Assembly (NCBI GenBank): GCA_037190145.1
Contig: JBBCJU010000010.1
Location: forward strand, 271,259 to 335,258
Direction: 5' to 3'
Source: 55-13 sp037190145
GTDB taxonomy: Bacteria > Armatimonadota > Fimbriimonadia > Fimbriimonadales > Fimbriimonadaceae
Length of the DNA stretch: 64,000 nucleotides
Shown piece after piece: positions 34,755-41,846 of this stretch. Made by a program: the position numbers and the translations under genes. The notes under the pieces were generated by a model. That model was given only the letters and a program-made list of their open reading frames with translations. It ran no database searches and was not told the DNA's origin. Within the stretch, counting starts at the first letter, position 1. Each line of letters starts with the position of its first letter.

Positions 34755-35488
34755 TTCTCAAATCGGTCGGTCTGCTGACGGTCCTTGGTATTGCGGGATT
34801 TGGCACGGTAGCTTTGGTCTCCGCTCCAAAGGAGAAGTGCTTATCCAGCTTCTCAACAACCGTTCGTGACCGATCTAGAAACCAACGCCATAATGCCCTA
34901 CTCTCTGCACAAGTGCTGAATGGGGCAGTTATCCAACCGGGCGAAACTTTTTCCTTCAACAAAAGGGTGGGTTCTTTCTCAAAAGATGGCGGTTACCGAA
35001 AAGCACCGGTTAGTTACAATGGTCAATTGATTAACAGCTTCGGGGGTGGCGTTTGCCAAACCTCCACCACCGCCTACAATGCGGCTCTTCACGCTGGACT
35101 AGAGATTGTGGAGCGGAATCGACATCGGTTTGCTCCCAATTACGTAGCTCCTGGTCTGGATGCAGCCGTTGCTTACTACAACATCGACCTTAAAATTCGG
35201 AATCCTTATCCATTTCCAGTGAAGGTCAAGGCGACTATGGAAAAGAATCGCCTAACGGTTGGGATCTTTGGAACGGGCACTCCGTTCCCAGTCAAGCTAG
35301 ATACCGATGTGCGGCAGGTTCGCAATCCAGGAACATTTGAAATTGGGGATCGAACGTCAGCAGGACGAAAGCGAAATACGGGTAAGCCGGGATACTTTGT
35401 CCAGGTCTTCCGAACAGTTGATGGCAAACGTGAACTGGTGAGTAGCGATAATTATCCGGCAATGGAGACCGTCGTAGATCGAAGATAG
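34751..35488 (+). CDS. VanW-family protein
   Basis: A 245-residue exported protein with a signal or anchor helix (residues 4-25). It carries the VanW hallmark run NALLSAQVLNGAVIQPGETFSF...RVG and SFGGGVCQTSTTAYNAAL, followed by ERNRHRFAPNYVAPGLDAAV. VanW domains occur in cell-envelope proteins, first noted in vancomycin-resistance clusters; their reaction is unknown, and resistance should not be inferred. The GTG start overlaps the alpha-2-macroglobulin stop (GTGA), so it is the third gene of a coupled operon. Confidence 0.9.
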   Translation: MILKSVGLLTVLGIAGFGTVALVSAPKEKCLSSFSTTVRDRSRNQRHNALLSAQVLNGAVIQPGETFSFNKRVGSFSKDGGYRKAPVSYNGQLINSFGGGVCQTSTTAYNAALHAGLEIVERNRHRFAPNYVAPGLDAAVAYYNIDLKIRNPYPFPVKVKATMEKNRLTVGIFGTGTPFPVKLDTDVRQVRNPGTFEIGDRTSAGRKRNTGKPGYFVQVFRTVDGKRELVSSDNYPAMETVVDRR

Positions 35489-35497
35489 GGTTATCCT

Positions 35498-35992
35498 ATG
35501 GGCGGTATGCGACGACTCGCGATCTATCCTGGCTCTTTCGATCCGCCTACTTTAGGGCACCTAGACGTTATTCAGCGGGCAGCGAACCTGTTCGATGAGA
35601 TCATTGTTGCGGTTGGGGTGAACTCAGCAAAAAATCCGCTTCTGACTGCCGAAGAGCGTGTAAGCGCTTTGCGGGAGAGTGTTTCGCATCTCGAAAACGT
35701 GCAGGTGGATAGCTTCTCAGGCTTGTTGGTGGACTACGTGCGATCCAAAGAGGCGAAATCGGTGGTTCGAGGTTTACGGGCAACTGCTGATTTTGAGTAT
35801 GAGTTTCAGATGGCGATGGTCAATCGCCGTTTGGCGAATGAGATTGATTCCGTCTTCCTAATGACCAAATGGGAATATAGTTATCTCAGTAGCAGTATCG
35901 TTAGAGAGGTGGCTCACTTGGGAGGTGACTACTCGGAAATGGTGCCAAAACCGGTGGCAGAAGTTATCCACCGCGTATTGCGGAAAACATAG
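35498..35992 (+). CDS. coaD: Phosphopantetheine adenylyltransferase
   Basis: A 164-residue nucleotidyltransferase that makes dephospho-CoA from 4'-phosphopantetheine and ATP. The family motifs are AIYPGSFDPPTLGHLDVI (with T/HxGH), VVRGLRATADFEYEFQMA, and YSYLSSSIVREVAHLGG (ISSS-like). The length is normal (about 160). ATG at 35498 or 35507; the second gives the usual N-terminus closer to MRRLAIYPG. It lies 9 nt after the VanW gene, so it may be cotranscribed with that operon. Confidence 0.96.
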   Translation: MGGMRRLAIYPGSFDPPTLGHLDVIQRAANLFDEIIVAVGVNSAKNPLLTAEERVSALRESVSHLENVQVDSFSGLLVDYVRSKEAKSVVRGLRATADFEYEFQMAMVNRRLANEIDSVFLMTKWEYSYLSSSIVREVAHLGGDYSEMVPKPVAEVIHRVLRKT

Positions 35993-36069
35993 TGGATAAG
36001 TTTCCCGCCCTTTTTGGGTGATACGTGCCACAATGAAGGTCTTAGGCTCGTCTGTCCTACCGGAGCATT

Positions 36070-36621
36070 ATGGATATTTTGCGACTGCTTGATCAGCTAC
36101 ACGAACTTGCCGTTGACTCTCCGAAGAGTATCGGTCCTATCGTCTGGGGTTTGAACAAAGACGAAATCAGCATGCAGATCGCAAAGGTAAGAGCTTCGCT
36201 CCCTAGCGAGGTTAAAGCAGCTGCGGCAACCGTTCGCGAAACGGATCGCATCGTGGAGACCGCCAAAGAAGACGCTTCGATGACCATGGAGAGCGCACGA
36301 AAAGAAGGCGAGAGGATTGTGGCGGAAGCAAAGCTTGAGGCCGAGCGACTGATTGAGCAATCTCGCCTCCAACAGCAGCAGATGGTTAGCGAGAGCGAAA
36401 TCTTGAAGCTATCTAAAGCTCAAAGCGAAGAAATCCGAAACTCTGCAGATCGAGAAGCCGTGAATATGCGTCGCGGGGCTGAGAAGTATGCGCTTGATGT
36501 CCTAACCCAACTTGAAGGCGTTGTAGGCAAGGTGGCAACCACCATCGAACGCGGTAAGCGAGAGATGGAGCGACCAGAGCCGGTTTCTGCTAGCAACGTG
36601 CGCGAAAAAGCACGCGCCTAG
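36070..36621 (+). CDS. SepIVA/DivIVA-like coiled-coil protein
   Basis: A 183-residue protein. Residues 1-50 form a conserved head (ILRLLDQLHELAVDSPKSIG ... GLNKDEISMQIAKVRASLPSEV) and 55-165 a long charged coiled coil with heptads such as ARKEGERIVAEAKLEAERLI. The outline (head, I/PxEV, then ETA(K)EDA-x(4)-ESA(R) coil) closely follows actinobacterial SepIVA, a septal/elongation regulator, and its relatives encoded near coaD. It also resembles F-type ATP synthase b subunits superficially, but there is no membrane helix. A Shine-Dalgarno GGAG precedes the ATG. A role in cell-wall growth is an inference. Confidence 0.65.
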   Translation: MDILRLLDQLHELAVDSPKSIGPIVWGLNKDEISMQIAKVRASLPSEVKAAAATVRETDRIVETAKEDASMTMESARKEGERIVAEAKLEAERLIEQSRLQQQQMVSESEILKLSKAQSEEIRNSADREAVNMRRGAEKYALDVLTQLEGVVGKVATTIERGKREMERPEPVSASNVREKARA

Positions 36622-36644
36622 TTTCCCCTCTTGAACCTTAATGA

Positions 36645-36669
36645 GTCCACTTTAAAGTGGACCATTCTT
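36645..36669 (+). terminator. Terminator-like palindrome
   Basis: A perfect 18-bp palindrome GTCCACTTTAAAGTGGAC followed by CATTCTT closes the coaD/SepIVA-like transcription unit 23 nt after the stop. Confidence 0.6.
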
Positions 36670-36706
36670 TGGTATCTCAAAGACTTTTATGTCAATCTCG
36701 TAAATA

Positions 36707-36740
36707 TTTGATTGACCCGTAAATCAAACTGTCGTAGAAT
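36707..36740 (+). promoter_or_regulatory. Promoter and operator of sugar ABC importer
   Basis: TTGACC (36712-36717) and TAGAAT (36735-36740) are 17 nt apart, a near-consensus sigma-70 promoter, 29 nt before the ATG. The inverted repeat TTTGATT-N8-AATCAAA (36707-36728) covers the -35 box and fits a repressor operator. No regulator gene is adjacent. Confidence 0.7.
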
Positions 36741-36769
36741 CTAGCTGCCGCTACGATGCGGAACCTGTT

Positions 36770-39181
36770 ATGGTGCTACGAAGAACGACCTTCGCATTTA
36801 TATTCCTGTGCTTGTTTGGCTTGCTGCAAGCTAAGGATGTCACTCTCCGGTTTACCGTTTGGGACGGAGATGAATCGTTGAAAATCCTGCGAACTCTGTG
36901 CCGACAGTTCGAGGCAGAGAATCCAGGAATCAAGGTCAAACTAGAAAACTTTAGCGACTACAACCTCTATCACCAGAAGATGTTGGTTCAGTACGCTGGG
37001 AACTCTGCACCAGATGTGGCCATGATGGACATGGGGCATTTTCAGGCACTTGCCAATCGAAAAGCGATCATCCCCCTCAACGATCGTTTCTCTAAAACCC
37101 CTGGCTTTGATATCAACGAGTATTACAAACCGATCGTTGATGCGCATTCTCTAGATGGCAACTGCTATGTCTTGCCCAGAGATATAGCCCCGCAAGGTCT
37201 GATCTACTACAACAAAAAGCTTTTTGACGAAGCGGGTGTCCCTTATCCTGATGGATCTTGGACTTGGGATTTCAAGGTTCGTCCAGAGCTCAAGGAGAAA
37301 GATTTCTTATGGGTGATGGAGAAACTGACCAAGTTTGGGAAAGATAACAAACCAACTCAATATGGGTATGTTGCGGCATGGCCAGCCCAGGCGATTGATT
37401 CGCTGATGTTTAGCTTTGGGTTGGATTATGTGGATGACTACGCACATCCCACCAAGATCTACTACAACCTGCCGGACATGATCCGCATTTATGAGTTTTA
37501 TGTAGATCTCACCACGAAGAAAAAATGGATTCCCAGCAACCAAGAAGTTAGCAGCGTCCTTCAGTCAACAACTCAGCAACTCTTTGTCCAGGAAAAGGTC
37601 GCCATGTTTCAGAACGGCATCTGGGATGTGCCGAATATGCGAAAGATGCTAAAGCCAGGAACCAAAGAGTTCTTTGAGTGGGACATTGCACTCTATCCGG
37701 CTTGTGCGCGAGACGTAACCGGTAAACCTCGCCGTGCTTTCCCAACTGGAGGTTCCGGTTATTCTATCTTCTCTTCCACTAAGCATCCTGAAGAGTCTTG
37801 GAAGCTTGTTCAGTTTATGGCTGGCCCGACGGCTATGGCGGCGATGGCAAAAGCTGGAATTGCCCAACCAGCAATTCGCAAACTTGCCCTAACCCCTGAT
37901 CTATGGCTTCCAGGCCCGAAGACTCCTTTGGAGCAGCAGTACCCCGCAAACCGCATCGCCACCGATCAGGCCGTTCCCTTCGTGAAGTTTGATGTGACGG
38001 CTGAGTATTGGCCCGAAGTGGTTGGGCTGATTAACGGGCGCCGAGACAGTATCTATAACGGCATTTTGTCCCCTAAAGAGGGATTGACCACCGGAACCCG
38101 AGAAGCTCAGTTGCGGCTGGATCAACTCTTGCGAGAGGAGAAGTTGCCCGTGTTCAACTGGACCGTGGGCCTTATTGTTGCCGCGATTGTTGTGAGTGTG
38201 GTTTTGTTCGCCATCTACTGGCCAGAACGCAATCGGCGATACACCTATCGTGAGAAAAAAGAGAGTCGGACTGCTTATTGGTTCATCTCTCCTTGGCTTA
38301 TTGGGTTGCTGTTGTTTACCCTTGGCCCGATGGTCTTGTCTCTGCTGATGTCCACTATGAACTGGGACATGATTCGGGGTGCTCAATGGCGTGGCGCGGG
38401 TAATTTTCGAGAGGCATTTACCGAAGATCCCAGATTCTGGATATCGCTTAAAGTTACATTGACTTACACTCTAGTTGGGACGCCGGTAGGCATCTTGTTT
38501 GCGCTTCTCCTGGCGTTGTTGCTGAACCAGAAGGTCAAGGGAGTGCCGCTCTTTAGAGCGATGTTCTATATCCCCACTATCGCAAGCGCGGTAGCCATGA
38601 CCCTGGTGGCGAGAAAGCTCTTTGCTCCAGAGGGTGGTCTTATCAACACCATCCTTTATAGCTCTGTCCTAAAGCCAATAGGAGAGGCGATTAGTCGCTG
38701 GGCAGAAACACCAAACGACATGGTGAACTGGTTTGGAAACGAGCATACAGCGATGCCATCGCTGATCATCTACGGGCTTTTGTCGGTTGGAGGATCCATG
38801 ATCATCCTTTTAGCCGGCTTGCAAGGAATCCCACAGTTCTATTACGAGGCTGCAACTGTGGATGGAGCAAATGCATTCCAGCGAATGAGAGCGATTACGT
38901 TGCCGCTACTTACCCCGTCTCTTTTCTTCTGTCTGATTACTGGCTTCATCGCGGCGTTCCAAGTCTTTACCCAGGTTTACATCATCACAAATGGACCCTA
39001 TGGCGGGCCGAACAACTCCATGTGGGTGAGCATGATAAGCATCTATTCAGCGGCGTTTACGACGCTACGAATGGGCTATGCGGCCGCATTGGCCTGGGTG
39101 CTGTTCGTCATCGTCCTCATCTTTACAGTTCTTCAGATGAGGATGAGCAAGTGGGTCCACTATGAAGCGGAGGCAAAATGA
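36770..39181 (+). CDS. Fused sugar-binding protein / ABC permease (MalE-MalF-like)
   Basis: An 803-residue fusion. A signal or anchor helix (1-21) precedes a family 1 solute-binding domain (22-455: VTLRFTVWDGDESLKILRTL, YAGNSAPDVAMMD, PTGGSGYSIFSSTKHPEESW). A transmembrane helix at about 464-484 is followed by a MalF-type permease with about six helices. The EAA loop EAATVDGANAFQRMRAITLP (near 693) docks on the ATPase. It probably imports a sugar or oligosaccharide with the following MalG-type permease. The binding domain would be tethered on the periplasmic face. There is no frameshift or internal stop. The ATPase gene is absent, so a shared MsmX-like subunit is expected elsewhere. Confidence 0.92.
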   Translation: MVLRRTTFAFIFLCLFGLLQAKDVTLRFTVWDGDESLKILRTLCRQFEAENPGIKVKLENFSDYNLYHQKMLVQYAGNSAPDVAMMDMGHFQALANRKAIIPLNDRFSKTPGFDINEYYKPIVDAHSLDGNCYVLPRDIAPQGLIYYNKKLFDEAGVPYPDGSWTWDFKVRPELKEKDFLWVMEKLTKFGKDNKPTQYGYVAAWPAQAIDSLMFSFGLDYVDDYAHPTKIYYNLPDMIRIYEFYVDLTTKKKWIPSNQEVSSVLQSTTQQLFVQEKVAMFQNGIWDVPNMRKMLKPGTKEFFEWDIALYPACARDVTGKPRRAFPTGGSGYSIFSSTKHPEESWKLVQFMAGPTAMAAMAKAGIAQPAIRKLALTPDLWLPGPKTPLEQQYPANRIATDQAVPFVKFDVTAEYWPEVVGLINGRRDSIYNGILSPKEGLTTGTREAQLRLDQLLREEKLPVFNWTVGLIVAAIVVSVVLFAIYWPERNRRYTYREKKESRTAYWFISPWLIGLLLFTLGPMVLSLLMSTMNWDMIRGAQWRGAGNFREAFTEDPRFWISLKVTLTYTLVGTPVGILFALLLALLLNQKVKGVPLFRAMFYIPTIASAVAMTLVARKLFAPEGGLINTILYSSVLKPIGEAISRWAETPNDMVNWFGNEHTAMPSLIIYGLLSVGGSMIILLAGLQGIPQFYYEAATVDGANAFQRMRAITLPLLTPSLFFCLITGFIAAFQVFTQVYIITNGPYGGPNNSMWVSMISIYSAAFTTLRMGYAAALAWVLFVIVLIFTVLQMRMSKWVHYEAEAK

Positions 39182-40122
39182 GCCTAATTGAAAAGCCAAG
39201 AGCGGAAAGTGTTTCGAGCGCGGCTGAACCCGTGATTCGCCGAACACCTGACGATCTTGAAAAGTATCAACAAGCCACAAAGCGAGCTGAAACTTCTGAG
39301 CGCATTGTTAAGTTTTTTACTTGGTGTGCACTGCTTATTGGGGCAGTTGCCTTCGTCATGCCGCTGTACATCATGATTGTGATGGCGCTGAAAACCCCCA
39401 ACGAGATTGCCACGACCTCAGCTTGGGCTTGGCCAAAAGATTTGACTTGGGAAAACTTCTCCACGGTCCTCAGCAATCCTAACGTCAGCTTCAAGCTGTT
39501 CTTTAAGAACACACTGGTCATCGCGATACTTTCGACTACCGGTGTCATCGTGTCCTCTTCTCTGGTGGCCTATGCTTTTGCGCGTTTGAGGTTTAGGGGG
39601 CGAGATCGCTTATTCCTTTTACTTCTAAGCACGATGATGCTTCCTGCGGTGGTTACCATGATTCCCACCTATGTCTTGTACAAGTATCTCAATTGGATCG
39701 ATACTTTCTATCCCCTCTGGGTACCGGCTTGGTTTGGCGGTGGAGCTTTCAACATCTTCTTATTGCGCCAATTCTTTATGGGCATTCCGCGTGAACTGGA
39801 TGAAGCGGCCCTATTGGATGGAGCTTCGCATTCTACTATCTTCTGGCGAATCATCCTGCCCTTGTCAAAACCTGCCCTTGCTACGGTTGGCATCTTTGCT
39901 TTTATCTATAATTGGAAAGACTTCATGGGGCCGTTGCTTTATCTGAATTCCCCAGAAAAACAAACCTTGGAGTTGGGTCTCCAAACATATCGCTCCCTCC
40001 AAAATGAGCAGTGGCACCTGCTAATGGCCGGCTCAGTGTTGGTCATGATTCCATTGATTGTTCTATTCTTGATTGGTCAGAAGGCCTTCGTGAAGGGAAT
40101 CGTCATGACTGGCGGAAAGTAG
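39178..40122 (+). CDS. Sugar ABC transporter permease (MalG-like)
   Basis: A 314-residue inner-membrane protein with six transmembrane helices and an EAA loop EAALLDGASHSTIFWRIILPLSKPAL (near residues 203-228). NTLVIAILSTTGVIVSSSLVAYAFARLRFRG is the standard helix 2-3 region of carbohydrate uptake type 1 permeases. It has a ~45-residue cytoplasmic N-terminal extension. The start overlaps the fusion gene stop (ATGA), so the two permease halves are made together. Confidence 0.94.
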   Translation: MSLIEKPRAESVSSAAEPVIRRTPDDLEKYQQATKRAETSERIVKFFTWCALLIGAVAFVMPLYIMIVMALKTPNEIATTSAWAWPKDLTWENFSTVLSNPNVSFKLFFKNTLVIAILSTTGVIVSSSLVAYAFARLRFRGRDRLFLLLLSTMMLPAVVTMIPTYVLYKYLNWIDTFYPLWVPAWFGGGAFNIFLLRQFFMGIPRELDEAALLDGASHSTIFWRIILPLSKPALATVGIFAFIYNWKDFMGPLLYLNSPEKQTLELGLQTYRSLQNEQWHLLMAGSVLVMIPLIVLFLIGQKAFVKGIVMTGGK

Positions 40123-40135
40123 ACTGTTTGGTGAT

Positions 40136-40642
40136 TTGGTTCGTACTATCTACTCTATCGGCTATGGCAACCGAGGATTTGAAGGCTTCCTTGAGCTTGT
40201 GCGTCGGCATGAGTTCACTCATTTAGTGGATGTACGATCTGTTCCCCAATCCTCATATTGGGAGGATTTTCGCCGAGAACGACTCGCCTATTTGCTGTCG
40301 CAAACAGAGGTGCGCTACATATACATGGGTGATACTTTGGGTGGAGTGGAAAACAGCCCCGTTCTGTGTAAAGATCCTGGATCAGTTGATATTGAACCTT
40401 TGAGGATTGAGCCAAAGCTTCAGCTGGGTATTGAAAAACTCATTCAAGCTGCTCAAGACCCAAGCAAGAAAATCGTCCTTATGTGTGGGTGCTTACGCCC
40501 TCATCGCTGCCACCGATCAAGACTTCTCGGCCCTGCACTCGCAGAATGGCATGTGGACTATCAGCATGTTGACGACCAAGGCAATCTGGTCTCTCAACAA
40601 CGGGTTGAATTGCAAGCCCAGCCGCAAGCAACTCTGTTCTAA
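40136..40642 (+). CDS. DUF488 family protein
   Basis: A 168-residue protein with the DUF488 marks IYSIGYGNRGFEGFLELV, LVDVRSVPQSS and, near the end, CGCLRPHRCHR. The cysteine/histidine cluster may be a catalytic or metal site; the family has no established reaction. There is no signal peptide. The start is a TTG 13 nt after the permease stop, since no ATG or GTG lies in frame before the conserved N-terminus. Its end overlaps by 4 nt the end of the convergent gene on the minus strand. Confidence 0.85.
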   Translation: MVRTIYSIGYGNRGFEGFLELVRRHEFTHLVDVRSVPQSSYWEDFRRERLAYLLSQTEVRYIYMGDTLGGVENSPVLCKDPGSVDIEPLRIEPKLQLGIEKLIQAAQDPSKKIVLMCGCLRPHRCHRSRLLGPALAEWHVDYQHVDDQGNLVSQQRVELQAQPQATLF

Positions 40643-40974
40643 GCTCTTTGGCGAAGCTCTTCCTCAACAGCGTGAGACTGAGTAGTGGTCATGAGACGCT
40701 TTTCTTCTAGAGCCACCACGGCCAGCCTTGCCTCTTTCCACCAAGACGCTAGGGTGAGGATAAGTCCAACGACTGCTCCAAGAACCATGCCTTGTGTGAG
40801 CCCTTGCCCCAATCCTACTGCGATTGGATCAAATTCTGGAGAACTTCCATCAGCGAAAATCGACCGATAGTAGCCAGGCATTTGTGATCCAATCAGGAAT
40901 CCGATACCGGCTCCAATGATCGAAAACAGAATGGCCGTCACTGCAATCCAAAGAATGGCTTTTCCAAACTGCAT
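40639..40974 (-). CDS. Small membrane protein with two helices, unknown function
   Basis: A 111-residue protein with transmembrane segments at about 7-29 (ILWIAVTAILFSIIGAGIGFLIG) and 53-77 (LGQGLTQGMVLGAVVGLILTLASWW), and a charged cytoplasmic tail. Both helices have glycine-zipper patterns. I recognise no family. It stands alone, convergent with the DUF488 gene and divergent from the methyltransferase gene. A Shine-Dalgarno-like AGGAGGAAAG stretch lies just before the ATG. Confidence 0.7.
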   Translation of the reverse strand: MQFGKAILWIAVTAILFSIIGAGIGFLIGSQMPGYYRSIFADGSSPEFDPIAVGLGQGLTQGMVLGAVVGLILTLASWWKEARLAVVALEEKRLMTTTQSHAVEEELRQRA

Positions 40975-41034
40975 AGCGTTCTCTTTCCTCCTCCAGAGGT
41001 CCCAAATCTATACAAGTCATGACGTAGTGAGAAC

Positions 41035-41745
41035 ATGGAAACGGTTGACAAAGTAAAGCAACTCCTCAATGTAGGACTCGAACTCAAGGAGATTGAGGCT
41101 GGAATCTACGTCCTTGATGAGAACTTACGAGCCCAAGAGTTTGATCGATTAGCAAAAATGTATGACCGCCTCATTCGCAGTCGTTTGTACAATCGTATTG
41201 CCTGGGGAACCAGCCCACAAGCTTACGAGAAGTTCGCGCAATCCGTGTATCGTCATCAACCCCAATCAATCCTTGATGCTGGCTGCGGTTCAATGGCAGC
41301 AACTGCCGAGGTCCATTCGCAATCTGATGGATGGGTGGTGGGAATGGATACCTCGCTTCCGATGCTCAGGCTTGCTAACCAGAGACTGCGGGCATTGAAT
41401 GCGAAGAATGTTTTGCTTTTGGTTGGGTCGGTTGAAGATATTCCCTTTAAGCCAGGAAGTTTTGATAGCGTTTTGTTTATGGGAATGGCCCACCTGTTTT
41501 CGGATCAATCATGCGTGATGGATGAACTGAAGAGAGTAGCCAAGCCAAGTGGCCATCTGTATTTGTCAAGCTTGATCCAGAGTAGAAGGACATTCGGAAA
41601 TAGCTTGTTGGCAAAACTCAAGCAGAAGGGAGAAGTTCACTCGATTCGTACTGTAGAGGAGTTTATCAGCTTCTTAAAGCCTCCTCAAAAACCTGATTTG
41701 CAGGTTGAGGGCAATATGCTTTTTGTCAGCACAAAGCCTTGTTGA
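41035..41745 (+). CDS. SAM-dependent class I methyltransferase
   Basis: A 236-residue protein. The SAM-binding motif I is LDAGCGSMAATAEVH (near residue 83), motif II is VVGMDTSLPML (acidic D at the strand end), and VEDIPFKPGSFDSVLFMGM covers motifs III-IV. This is the methyltransferase 11/25 type. An N-terminal ~50-residue helical extension (LLNVGLELKEIEAGIYVLDEN) is not part of the core. The substrate is unknown. It is a single gene 102 nt before metG. Confidence 0.85.
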   Translation: METVDKVKQLLNVGLELKEIEAGIYVLDENLRAQEFDRLAKMYDRLIRSRLYNRIAWGTSPQAYEKFAQSVYRHQPQSILDAGCGSMAATAEVHSQSDGWVVGMDTSLPMLRLANQRLRALNAKNVLLLVGSVEDIPFKPGSFDSVLFMGMAHLFSDQSCVMDELKRVAKPSGHLYLSSLIQSRRTFGNSLLAKLKQKGEVHSIRTVEEFISFLKPPQKPDLQVEGNMLFVSTKPC

Positions 41746-41831
41746 AAACAACTCAGCTCAGAAACGTAAAGGCTCTTCTAGAAGGTGAAAGTAGCGACCG
41801 CGATATCCTCACACTACGGTTGACTCGCCGG

Positions 41832-41837
41832 TAAACT
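41832..41837 (+). promoter_or_regulatory. -10 box of metG
   Basis: TAAACT ends 9 nt before the ATG at 41847 with no Shine-Dalgarno, matching the leaderless pattern seen at other first genes in this window. TTGACT at 41820-41825 is too close to be its -35. Confidence 0.45.
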
Positions 41838-41846
41838 CTCTCAGGC

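Noticed and set aside
34751..35488. VanW gene as a vancomycin-resistance determinant
   Set aside because: VanW domains are widespread in envelope proteins, and no vanH, vanA or vanX gene is nearby.
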